Source: Pseudomonadota bacterium
Lineage (GTDB): Bacteria > Myxococcota > Bradymonadia > UBA4248
Reading direction: 5' to 3'
DNA length: 12,373 nucleotides
NCBI GenBank assembly: GCA_017629415.1
Contig: JAGBXG010000470.1
Coordinates: 1-12,373 of the forward strand
The notes under the pieces were generated by a model. The model did no database searches and was not told the DNA's origin. It saw only the letters and a program-made list of their open reading frames with translations. The position numbers and the translations under genes are program-made. Of the stretch, positions 5,673 to 12,260 are shown piece by piece (the first letter of the stretch is position 1; the number at the start of each line of letters is the position of its first letter).

Positions 5673-8600
5673 TCATGCGCACCCGGGACCGTGCAGACGG
5701 CTCCTGCCGTTACCTAATTTTTCAGCGACAATGACGGTTCCGACAGTTTCCTGCGCACGAGATACGTGCGTAATAATACCAATGAGCTGATTGCGGTTCA
5801 CACTTCCAAGCGTTTTTAACATATTCAATGCTGTATCAAGTGTTTGATCATCTAGGGTACCCAAACCTTCATCAATGAATAACGAATCGATCACGACATT
5901 TTGACTGGCCATTTCCGCCAGCCCAAGTGCAAGCGCAAGACTCATGCAAAATTTTTCACCACCAGACAGATTGCTTGATTTCCGAATTTGTCCTGTCTGA
6001 TAATCATGAACCAGAAATTCGAGTGATTCAGCTCCCATCTCATCATCAGGAGATATCAGCTCATACCGTTTCATTAAGGCTTTCTCGCGAAGATAATAAT
6101 TGGCATTCTGAAGCAAAATTTTGAATGTAAACGTTTGAGCGAAATTACGGAATTTGCTGGTTTTGACATCGGCACTTCCAATCAGATTCGACAGTGCCCC
6201 CCAGCGTTCAAGCTCTTGCTTAGCTTTTTGGAGTTGAACCATGATTTCGTCTGATTTGGCCATACTTTCTTCATGATTTTGAAGCCTTTGAATCAAAATG
6301 CCCAATCGCGTTTGTTTTTCATCCTTTTCTGATGTTTTGGCATTTTTTTCTGCGGTCAATACATCCATAGTTTGTTCCGTCAGATTCAAATTTTGGAGTT
6401 CTTCCAATGCTTTGCCGGCTTCAGCAGCACGTGAAGCAATGTCTTTGGTTGTTTCATCCAATGTCACTGCCTTTTGTTTGAGTTGATTGAGTTCATTTTC
6501 CGGCAATCTTGCCTTTTCAAAAGCAGATTCATCGCCAAACCCTTGAGCTTCCAAAGCAACAGTCCATGCACTGCGGCTAGATTCCATATTTTGGGTACAT
6601 GTCGAAACATAGGCTACCTTGCCATCTGCCTGGATTTTCAGATTACTGAGTGCTGTTTCTGCATGATGGTAGGCATCCACAGCATTTGAGTATTCACGTT
6701 CAGCAATGGCTTCTAAATTCAGCAATGTTCTTTCTTCATCATCGACGTTTTTATCGCCAAAGATGGATTCGATTTCAGCTTTCTTACTATCGATATCGGC
6801 GGCAAGCCTTGCCAAATTTGCCGTTAACTCCGCGAATTCTCTGAGCATGGCATCATGTTCAGCCTGATACCTGACGCGTTCTTGCTGAATACGTCCTTGC
6901 TCATCTTCAAGGTTTTTCTTCAGTTCAAGAGCTTTGCGCCATTTTTCCAAACGCGTACCTAACCGTTGGCATACGGCTTGAACCTGGCTTGCCTCGTCAA
7001 TCTGTTCATCATATTTAGCAATATTCTGATTAAACTCTGACACACGAATGGCCAGAATTTCTTGACCTTTCTCAACAGCTTGCCGTTGTTCTGTCATGCG
7101 GTTGAGCTTATCTTCATATTTATCCTCTGCACCAGACAAAGATACCGTGCATTTATCCACATCGACTGCAGCTTTTTGTTCTTTTTTTTGCATATCCTCC
7201 AAAAGATTTTTAGATTCACGAATTCTGACCATCCAATGGCGTGTCGCCTTGATTTGCATGTCAATTTCAGAAATTTGATAGGGAACGCCTATACAATAAG
7301 GATGACTGACTGCGCCACATAAAGGACAGGCTTCACCTTCACGAAGATTTTTGCGTCGTTCTTCGTAGCTGGCCACAGTTTCTGCATTTTTCTTTTCTTC
7401 CTGAAGTTTTTCTAATTCAGCCTCTAGCGTTTCAAGTGTTTGCCCATTGCAAGCATCTTGATAATCCTCGCCTGCACGTGTCACATTTGCTTTAGCTTCT
7501 TCATAAAATGCCTGCTGTGACTCAAGTGATTTTTGTGCATTTTCCAAGGCAAGTTTGGCATTCTCAAGTTCTGATTGTGATTGACACAAGCTGTTTTCAG
7601 TATTTTTTACGTCATCTGCCGCTTGTCGGACGAGGTGCGCCAAGCCTTGTACATTTCCAAGGTCACTGATGAGGTTTTCGTCTATGCTATTTTTCTGAAA
7701 ATAGCTATTCCCTTTGGCAAGCCTCTCTAAAAGAGACGTATCTTGTTCGCGCGATATCTGAAGTTGTTTCTTCACGTTTTCAAGTTGAGCATTTTTATCA
7801 TCTTTGCGTTTTTGCTCTTCATCATACTGGTTTTGAATCGTATTTTGTTGTGTTTTAAGGGCGCGCACTTGCTCAAAAAGCGGCCTGCTGTCTGCCAAAT
7901 TTTGCCGTGCATCTTCCAACAGTTTTTTATGATTCTCATAAGATGCAAGCTTTTGGTTCATCATCAGTTCTGCCTTTGGGATCTCTGCACGAATGGCATC
8001 AAGTTCCCCAGTTGCATCCGTCCATGTTTTTTTGGCATCTCTAAAATTATCAAATAAATGCGCTATTTCAGCCGCACGTTTGCCTGCCTCCAGAATACTG
8101 CGTTGAGGCTCAAAGAGAGCCAATGCATTAAAGTGCATCTGTTTCTCATGATCTATATCCTGTAAGCGTTTTCGTGCATTATCCAAGTTTTCAAGCCAAT
8201 GCATGGCTTTCGTTAAACGCTCAATCTCCCCTTGAAGTAAATCAACATCTTCACGAATGCCCTCTTTCTCAGCCTTTAACTTCATGACCTCTTCATCGCT
8301 CATCAACTGAATATCGCCCAAACTTCTCATGATCTCATCGTGAGCAGTCTGAGCTTCTTTACAACGTTGATAGGCAGCAACCGAAAGCGTTGAATAAATC
8401 TCAGTATTCGTGAGTTTTTCGAGAATTGCCGCACGTTCATTGGGTGCAGCATTTAAAAACTCAGCAAATTTTCCTTGTTCCAAGAGCACTGCTTTTGAAA
8501 ACTGTTCATAACTCAGTTTAAGCAATGCTTCGATACGGTTATCAAAATCCCTTGCTTGACTGGCAAGCACACGCCCTGTTTCATGCTCACAAAGCTGTCG

Positions 8601-8930
8601 TTCCGGCGGATTTAAATTGCCATTGCGATTATATTTCTGAGACCATTTGGCACGATACAGCTTTCCATCCACTTGGAACGTCACCTCAGAAGAACATTCT
8701 CGTGTGCCTTTGGATAATATCTCATTGCCTGTTTTACTGATGCTTTTTTGCCGTGATGTGCGACCATACAAAGCCAATGTAATGGCATCTAAAACCGTCG
8801 TTTTACCAGATCCCATATCCCCCCAAAGCAAAAACAAATGATTATCCTGAAATGCTTTGACAGTAAAATCTATAGAATGCTTTCCATAGAGAGAATTGAG
8901 ATTCAATATTTCTATCTTTTCTATACGCAT
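5673..8930 (-). CDS. sbcC: Exonuclease subunit SbcC (Rad50-like ATPase)
   Basis: SbcC is the ATPase subunit of the SbcCD nuclease, which opens hairpins and processes DNA ends on the chromosome, as Mre11/Rad50 does. The protein has 1085 residues, usual for the family. Walker A is GDMGSGKTT at 37-45. A long heptad-rich coiled coil runs out and back from about 170 to 890, broken by the zinc hook CPLC at C535/C538. The ABC signature LSGGEKF is at 988-994, Walker B ends in D1020-E1021, the D-loop GTLD is at 1024-1027 and the switch His is H1055. The ATG at 8930 is preferred because AAAAGGA lies about 7 bases upstream; a TTG at 8951 is an alternative. It follows sbcD by 56 bases on the same strand. 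Its third positions are A/T-rich. I see no good terminator for it. Confidence 0.97.
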   Translation of the reverse strand: MRIEKIEILNLNSLYGKHSIDFTVKAFQDNHLFLLWGDMGSGKTTVLDAITLALYGRTSRQKSISKTGNEILSKGTRECSSEVTFQVDGKLYRAKWSQKYNRNGNLNPPERQLCEHETGRVLASQARDFDNRIEALLKLSYEQFSKAVLLEQGKFAEFLNAAPNERAAILEKLTNTEIYSTLSVAAYQRCKEAQTAHDEIMRSLGDIQLMSDEEVMKLKAEKEGIREDVDLLQGEIERLTKAMHWLENLDNARKRLQDIDHEKQMHFNALALFEPQRSILEAGKRAAEIAHLFDNFRDAKKTWTDATGELDAIRAEIPKAELMMNQKLASYENHKKLLEDARQNLADSRPLFEQVRALKTQQNTIQNQYDEEQKRKDDKNAQLENVKKQLQISREQDTSLLERLAKGNSYFQKNSIDENLISDLGNVQGLAHLVRQAADDVKNTENSLCQSQSELENAKLALENAQKSLESQQAFYEEAKANVTRAGEDYQDACNGQTLETLEAELEKLQEEKKNAETVASYEERRKNLREGEACPLCGAVSHPYCIGVPYQISEIDMQIKATRHWMVRIRESKNLLEDMQKKEQKAAVDVDKCTVSLSGAEDKYEDKLNRMTEQRQAVEKGQEILAIRVSEFNQNIAKYDEQIDEASQVQAVCQRLGTRLEKWRKALELKKNLEDEQGRIQQERVRYQAEHDAMLREFAELTANLARLAADIDSKKAEIESIFGDKNVDDEERTLLNLEAIAEREYSNAVDAYHHAETALSNLKIQADGKVAYVSTCTQNMESSRSAWTVALEAQGFGDESAFEKARLPENELNQLKQKAVTLDETTKDIASRAAEAGKALEELQNLNLTEQTMDVLTAEKNAKTSEKDEKQTRLGILIQRLQNHEESMAKSDEIMVQLQKAKQELERWGALSNLIGSADVKTSKFRNFAQTFTFKILLQNANYYLREKALMKRYELISPDDEMGAESLEFLVHDYQTGQIRKSSNLSGGEKFCMSLALALGLAEMASQNVVIDSLFIDEGLGTLDDQTLDTALNMLKTLGSVNRNQLIGIITHVSRAQETVGTVIVAEKLGNGRSRLHGPGCA

Positions 8931-8986
8931 AACATTGTCCTTTTCACGCAATTATCACGTTCTATATTTATTCATCCCATCTTAGT

Positions 8987-10249
8987 TCATGAACTTTCTT
9001 TGACTCGAATCAGCAACTCGGTAAAGGCCTCTGTTAGCATTTGTCTTTCTTCCGGAGAACTTTCTCGACATTTGTAATCTAAAAGCCGTGAAAAGATATT
9101 CTCTTCTGTGAATTCGGCAAGCGTCATATGTTCTTTTGAGCAACCACTTGCCTCCTCTTGTGCGCGCACTGCTTGATTTTGCGTATAAAGACAACGCACG
9201 ATATCTGATTCTCCAATAATTTCATGTACAAAGGCTGCAACATTTTCAACAGCGTTACTTCCTGTATAAGTCACAGAGACATAAACCACTTCATTCTCAT
9301 CCATCAATTCTGTTAACTGTGCTTTAATTTCGGCCTTATTTCCGACAACACGAGCCAGTTTCTGAAAACACGGCACATCGACAAGCGTCAAACTGGATTC
9401 CCGTCCTTTAAATGTCACCATACAAACGCTTTTCTGCTGTCCGGCTTCCCCAAATCCCATCGGAATCGGCGATCCCGAATACCGAATCCGCTCATTCCCC
9501 CCCACACATTGCGGCACATGAAGATGTCCAAGTGCAACATAATCAAAAGCTGGACTAAAGATGGATGCCCCCACACCGCCAAGCGATCCCACATAAGTCG
9601 TACGCACACCATCGTCATCCAGCATTCGTCCCCCTGTTACATACAGGTGCCCCATTGCCACCACCGGAATATCACGCCCGGCTCGCACACGTTCTGCCTC
9701 TTCCGCAACCATGCCATAATGCAATGCCATCCCACGCCGCATCTTTTCTTCTCGCGTTTCCGTATCTTCGCCAGCCTCAGCCAAACGAATATCACCATCC
9801 GAAAGGAATGGAACTGCAGCAACAATCAAGATATCGCTTCCTTTATCATCCTTTAAAACGATGACTTCATCCGACGCATTGCCTGCTTTGTTCACTCCAA
9901 ATCGAGCCTGTCCCACGACATGAACATTCAAATTTCGAAGCAAATTACCCGGCACGTCAATAAACGCTGCACTGTCATGATTCCCGGAAGTGATAACCGC
10001 ATGACGACAACATGTCGACATTAAAAGATGACAAAAATCATAATACTTCTGCTGCGCGGCATGCGGTGCATGAGAGGTATCAAAAATATCTCCTGCCACT
10101 AACAATACATCAATCCGCTCACGTTCAATTGTTTCAAGCAGCCAGCAAAGAAACTTATCATACTCCTCATCGCGACTCTTCTCATGTAAAGTCCGCCCAA
10201 GATGCCAATCAGAAGTATGAAGTATACGAACAGATTTCGAAGCAAACAT
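8987..10249 (-). CDS. sbcD: Exonuclease subunit SbcD (Mre11-like nuclease)
   Basis: SbcD is the Mn2+-dependent phosphoesterase subunit that partners SbcC. The protein has 420 residues, close to the family norm. The metal-binding motifs are all present: D14-x-H16 (SDWHLG), D54 (GDIFD), N90-H91-D92 (SGNHD), H201 (MGHLY) and H242-L-H244 (LGHLH). The C-terminal part after about residue 280 is the usual variable capping and SbcC-contact region. The ATG at 10249 is chosen because AGGG stands about 6 bases before it. A GTG at 10255 would overlap that site and is unlikely. It is first in the sbcD-sbcC operon, the common bacterial order. Confidence 0.96.
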   Translation of the reverse strand: MFASKSVRILHTSDWHLGRTLHEKSRDEEYDKFLCWLLETIERERIDVLLVAGDIFDTSHAPHAAQQKYYDFCHLLMSTCCRHAVITSGNHDSAAFIDVPGNLLRNLNVHVVGQARFGVNKAGNASDEVIVLKDDKGSDILIVAAVPFLSDGDIRLAEAGEDTETREEKMRRGMALHYGMVAEEAERVRAGRDIPVVAMGHLYVTGGRMLDDDGVRTTYVGSLGGVGASIFSPAFDYVALGHLHVPQCVGGNERIRYSGSPIPMGFGEAGQQKSVCMVTFKGRESSLTLVDVPCFQKLARVVGNKAEIKAQLTELMDENEVVYVSVTYTGSNAVENVAAFVHEIIGESDIVRCLYTQNQAVRAQEEASGCSKEHMTLAEFTEENIFSRLLDYKCRESSPEERQMLTEAFTELLIRVKESS

Positions 10250-10267
10250 AAACACCCTACAAGTTTA

Positions 10268-10282
10268 GCCATCATTTATGGC
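10268..10282 (-). promoter_or_regulatory. Small inverted repeat in the sbcD leader
   Basis: GCCAT (10268-10272) and ATGGC (10278-10282) with a 5-nt loop lie in the predicted 5' leader of sbcD, about 20 bases before the start codon. The stem is only 5 bp and may not be functional. Confidence 0.25.
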
Positions 10283-10314
10283 ATACCTCAATCCGATAAA
10301 ACCGACATCAATGG

Positions 10315-10343
10315 TTTTTAGTGCTTCACTCCAACCATGTCAA
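10315..10343 (-). promoter_or_regulatory. Sigma-70-like promoter of sbcD-sbcC
   Basis: On the minus strand a perfect -35 hexamer TTGACA (10343-10338) is separated by 17 bases from TAAAAA (10320-10315). The start point would be near 10308, giving a leader of about 59 nt. An inverted repeat AAAACC/GGTTTT (10298-10303 and 10313-10318) overlaps the -10 and start region and could be an operator. Confidence 0.55.
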
Positions 10344-10640
10344 ACATTATTCCACTGATGTTAAGTTCACCCGTTCGCCTCATTTGAATCCAACAAGAAC
10401 ACCCGCCTTTTGCCTATATGAAACCAGACTGGCTTGGGTACACGACATCGTCAGCTCAAAACAGATACAGCTGTAGCCACAGTATTCTCATGATAAGCTA
10501 TCCGATTAAAGCATATTTAATCTCGATGTTTAAAAACGATAGATTGAAACAATGAAATATCGTTTTAATTTTTTGTCACAGCAACGGCCAATTTCAACAC
10601 AAAAACCACAATTGGCTCGAGCTTAATTTTCAATGATACA
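10344..10640. other. Intergenic stretch between sbcD promoter and SRP RNA
   Basis: No gene is seen. The one clear structure is an AT-rich hairpin with arms AAAACGATA (10533-10541) and TATCGTTTT (10558-10566). A second small stem ATTG/CAAT (10543-10546 and 10550-10553) is nested inside. A run of six Ts follows on the plus strand (10569-10574). It could act as a weak back-up terminator, but no plus-strand gene precedes it. Confidence 0.5.
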
Positions 10641-10649
10641 AAATAAAAA

Positions 10650-10751
10650 AAGCAGCATCGAGGTGACGTACCCGCGTCGGTTCGTACCGTTGCTGCCTTC
10701 CGACCCTGGCGGATTAGTTCGTCTGCGCCACATCACCTCGATGCTGCTTTT
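10650..10751 (-). ncRNA. ffs: Signal recognition particle RNA (4.5S-type)
   Basis: On the minus strand the conserved domain IV is present: CCAGGGTCGGAAGGCAGCAA, with the GGAA tetraloop and the asymmetric loop that binds Ffh. The ends pair perfectly over about 19 bases (10648-10666 with 10733-10751, core GCAGCATCGAGGTGA), giving the long rod of a small bacterial SRP RNA of about 100 nt. It binds Ffh to target nascent membrane proteins to FtsY. The closing stem runs into seven Ts (minus strand), so the RNA probably ends at its own terminator. It is the last gene of the tRNA operon, starting about 3 bases after tRNA-Ser(GGA), so its 5' end must be made by processing unless it has a promoter inside the tRNA. 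Confidence 0.95.
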
Positions 10752-10754
10752 AAA

Positions 10755-10842
10755 CGGAGAGGGTGGGATTCGAACCCACGATACCCTTTTGAGATATACG
10801 CGATTTCCAATCGCGCGCCTTCGACCACTCGGCCACCTCTCC
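10755..10842 (-). tRNA. tRNA-Ser(GGA)
   Basis: It folds as a class II tRNA. The acceptor stem is GGAGAGG/CCTCTCC, the anticodon stem CGCGA/TCGCG with loop TTGGAAA (anticodon GGA, 10808-10806). It has a long variable arm and a T-loop TTCGAAT. The discriminator base is G, normal for serine. No CCA is encoded. It reads UCC and UCU. It is separated by 14 bases from tRNA-Ser(CGA). Confidence 0.96.
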
Positions 10843-10856
10843 AAGAAAAAGTGCCA

Positions 10857-10943
10857 AGGAGGAAAAGGGATTCGAACCCTTGATACGGCAAGCCGTATAC
10901 CTGATTTCGAGTCAGGCGCCTTCGACCACTCGGCCATTCCTCC
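10857..10943 (-). tRNA. tRNA-Ser(CGA)
   Basis: It is a class II tRNA with acceptor stem GGAGGAA/TTCCTCC, anticodon stem CCTGA/TCAGG with loop CTCGAAA (anticodon CGA, 10909-10907), a long variable arm built on TACGGC/GCCGTA, and a T arm AAGGG/CCCTT. It reads UCG. The base after the acceptor stem is T, so the discriminator would be U73, unlike the G73 usual for serine tRNAs. No CCA is encoded. It begins 7 bases after the tadA stop codon. Confidence 0.95.
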
Positions 10944-10950
10944 GAAAAAG

Positions 10951-11424
10951 CTACTTTTTCGATAATCTTAAATTGTCAAAGAAATCGCGAAGAAGTCTTG
11001 CTGATTCATCAGCATATATTCCTTCGTCAACTCTGATCCGATGATTCAATCTCGGATCTTCGCCCAAGGCGAAAAGAGATCGCATAGCGCCAGCTTTTGG
11101 ATCACGACACCCGAAAACAACCCGGTCAACACGAGACTGAAGCAACGCGCCTGTACACATAATACAAGGTTCAAGCGTCACATAAAGCGTCGAACGCATC
11201 AACCGCCAGTTCCCAAGCATCTCAGATGCTGTTTCAAGCGCGATAAGCTCCGCATGTCCCAGAATTCGATTTCCATCCATGCGCCGGTTGGAACCCCAAC
11301 CGCAAATCTTACCCTCAACAACAACCAAAGCACCTACTGGCACTTCGCCATGTAAATAAGCATCCCTGGCAAGTTTAAGCGCTAAAGACATATAGTGCTT
11401 ATCTAAAGAAGCCATAGAAGCCAT
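10951..11424 (-). CDS. tadA: tRNA-specific adenosine-34 deaminase TadA
   Basis: TadA deaminates A34 of tRNA-Arg(ACG) to inosine, so that one tRNA reads CGU, CGC and CGA. It is a zinc enzyme of the cytidine deaminase fold and is usually essential. In this 157-residue reading, H57-A58-E59 supplies one zinc ligand and the proton-shuttling Glu, and P86-C87-I-M-C90 gives the two Cys ligands. Further segments (GEVPVGALVV, YVTLEPCIMC, RVVFGCRDPKAGA, NHRI) align well with E. coli TadA. The start is uncertain: ATG at 11424 (chosen), GTG at 11427 or ATG at 11415. None has a Shine-Dalgarno sequence. The chosen ATG is 11 bases after the mature 3' end of tRNA-Arg, and the stop is 7 bases before tRNA-Ser(CGA). 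The gene is therefore embedded in a tRNA operon directly downstream of two copies of its substrate. Confidence 0.96.
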   Translation of the reverse strand: MASMASLDKHYMSLALKLARDAYLHGEVPVGALVVVEGKICGWGSNRRMDGNRILGHAELIALETASEMLGNWRLMRSTLYVTLEPCIMCTGALLQSRVDRVVFGCRDPKAGAMRSLFALGEDPRLNHRIRVDEGIYADESARLLRDFFDNLRLSKK

Positions 11425-11435
11425 CACACAACAAA

Positions 11436-11509
11436 TACACCGAAGTGGGCTCGAACCACCAACCTACGGCTTCGTAGGCCGTTGCTCTATCCAATTGAGC
11501 TATCGGTGC
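11436..11509 (-). tRNA. tRNA-Arg(ACG), copy next to tadA
   Basis: It is a 74-nt tRNA. The acceptor stem is GCACCGA/TCGGTGT with a G1-U72 wobble, and the anticodon stem ACGGC/GCCGT has loop CTACGAA (anticodon ACG, 11475-11473). The T-loop is TTCGAGC and the discriminator A, as in E. coli tRNA-Arg(ACG). A34 is the target of TadA, encoded immediately downstream. No CCA is encoded, so the 3' end must be trimmed and completed by CCA-adding enzyme. Confidence 0.96.
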
Positions 11510-11539
11510 ACAAATGACAACAATTTGACCAAATTGAAA

Positions 11540-11613
11540 TACACCGAAGTGGGCTCGAACCACCAACCTACGGCTTCGTAGGCCGTTGCTCTATCCAATT
11601 GAGCTATCGGTGC
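11540..11613 (-). tRNA. tRNA-Arg(ACG), second identical copy
   Basis: It is identical over the whole tRNA to the copy at 11436-11509, including the G1-U72 wobble and A discriminator; the identity extends a few bases beyond both ends. The two copies are spaced 104 bases apart, and the spacer between them differs from the outer flanks. It looks like a tandem duplication kept identical by selection or gene conversion. It doubles the dose of a TadA substrate. Confidence 0.96.
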
Positions 11614-11623
11614 ATAGTGAAAA

Positions 11624-11712
11624 CGAAGAGGGAGGGATTCGAACCCTCGATACATGTCAAAACGTATACTCGCTTAGCAGGCGAGCGCCTTCAGCCACTC
11701 GGCCACCTCTTC
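11624..11712 (-). tRNA. tRNA-Ser(GCT)
   Basis: It is a class II tRNA with acceptor stem GAAGAGG/CCTCTTC, anticodon stem CTCGC/GCGAG with loop CTGCTAA (anticodon GCT, 11678-11676), a long variable arm, T-loop TTCGAAT and discriminator G. It reads AGC and AGU. No CCA is encoded. It is the first gene of the stable-RNA operon, 10 bases before tRNA-Arg. Confidence 0.96.
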
Positions 11713-11774
11713 AAAATCCAGTCAAACTGTCATCGTGTCTGAGGATGTTTTTCATCATCCGTCGGACGAGCGGC

Positions 11775-11803
11775 CTTTTACGCATATCGAACTCATCATG
11801 CAA
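11775..11803 (-). promoter_or_regulatory. Possible promoter of the tRNA-tadA-ffs operon
   Basis: On the minus strand TTGCAT (11803-11798) and TAAAAG (11780-11775) are 17 bases apart. They are followed by a GC-rich stretch GGCCGC, as is typical of stable-RNA promoters under stringent control. The start would be near 11768, leaving a ~55-nt leader with a small GGATG/CATCC hairpin to be removed by processing. The -10 match is moderate. Confidence 0.4.
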
Positions 11804-12187
11804 GTTTTTTTTTCAAAAAAGTGATTTTCATTCTCTTTTGCACCTTTTCATATCTGACGAAAAACCTCGGAATTTGCTTATCCGGCATAGGGTTTAAAGG
11901 GATGGAATTTGGCATTTGGGGGCTTTTCTCATGGCAAACGCCACTTCACAAATCGCTTTGAACTGGTGTGACAGAAAAATGGAATTGGATATCTAAGTCC
12001 TTTTTCGCCCCTTTTACTCGATAGCATACCGTTTCTTCGTCAGTTGCATTCATCCAATCGGTCACCTGCGGCAGTGCGTTCTTTTCTTTTATTTCTTGTC
12101 TTCTTGAAATCACATTCGTCCAACGTCAAAACTCAGCAGCATTCGCAGAGTGATTAAATTTACGAATCTTGCAAATTCCCATTGTGG
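11804..12187. other. Intergenic stretch with no recognised gene
   Basis: I see no open frame with start signal and protein-like composition here, and no RNA gene. It contains T-rich runs near the tRNA promoter and mixed unremarkable sequence up to the GC-rich repeat. Confidence 0.5.
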
Positions 12188-12256
12188 GTTCCAAGGGGCT
12201 GAGCCCCTTGGTGGGGTTTGGGGCGAAGCCCCAACGGGGTGTGGGGCAGCGCCCCT
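12188..12256. repeat. GC-rich triple-hairpin intergenic repeat, intact copy
   Basis: Three consecutive perfect inverted repeats with 3-nt loops are present: CCAAGGGGC-TGA-GCCCCTTGG (12191-12211), TTGGGGC-GAA-GCCCCAA (12218-12234) and GGGGC-AGC-GCCCC (12243-12255). The composition is far more GC-rich than the flanks. A degraded relative is at 5540-5655, so this is a dispersed, REP-like family in this genome. It does not code for protein. Confidence 0.85.
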
Positions 12257-12260
12257 AAAC

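Noticed and set aside
10623..10965. Open frames of about 100 codons on both strands over the tRNA-Ser and SRP RNA genes
   Set aside because: They translate structural RNA genes; peptides such as GIRTLDT and MAEWSKAPDSKS are familiar false ORFs over serine tRNAs.
11436..11613. Identical tRNA-Arg copies as attachment sites of an integrated element
   Set aside because: The two copies are only 104 bases apart, both are complete tRNA genes and no integrase or cargo lies between them; tandem gene duplication explains them.
11586..11897. 103-codon plus-strand frame overlapping tRNA-Arg and tRNA-Ser(GCT)
   Set aside because: Its first third is antisense to tRNA genes and the remainder is AT-rich intergenic sequence with no domain.
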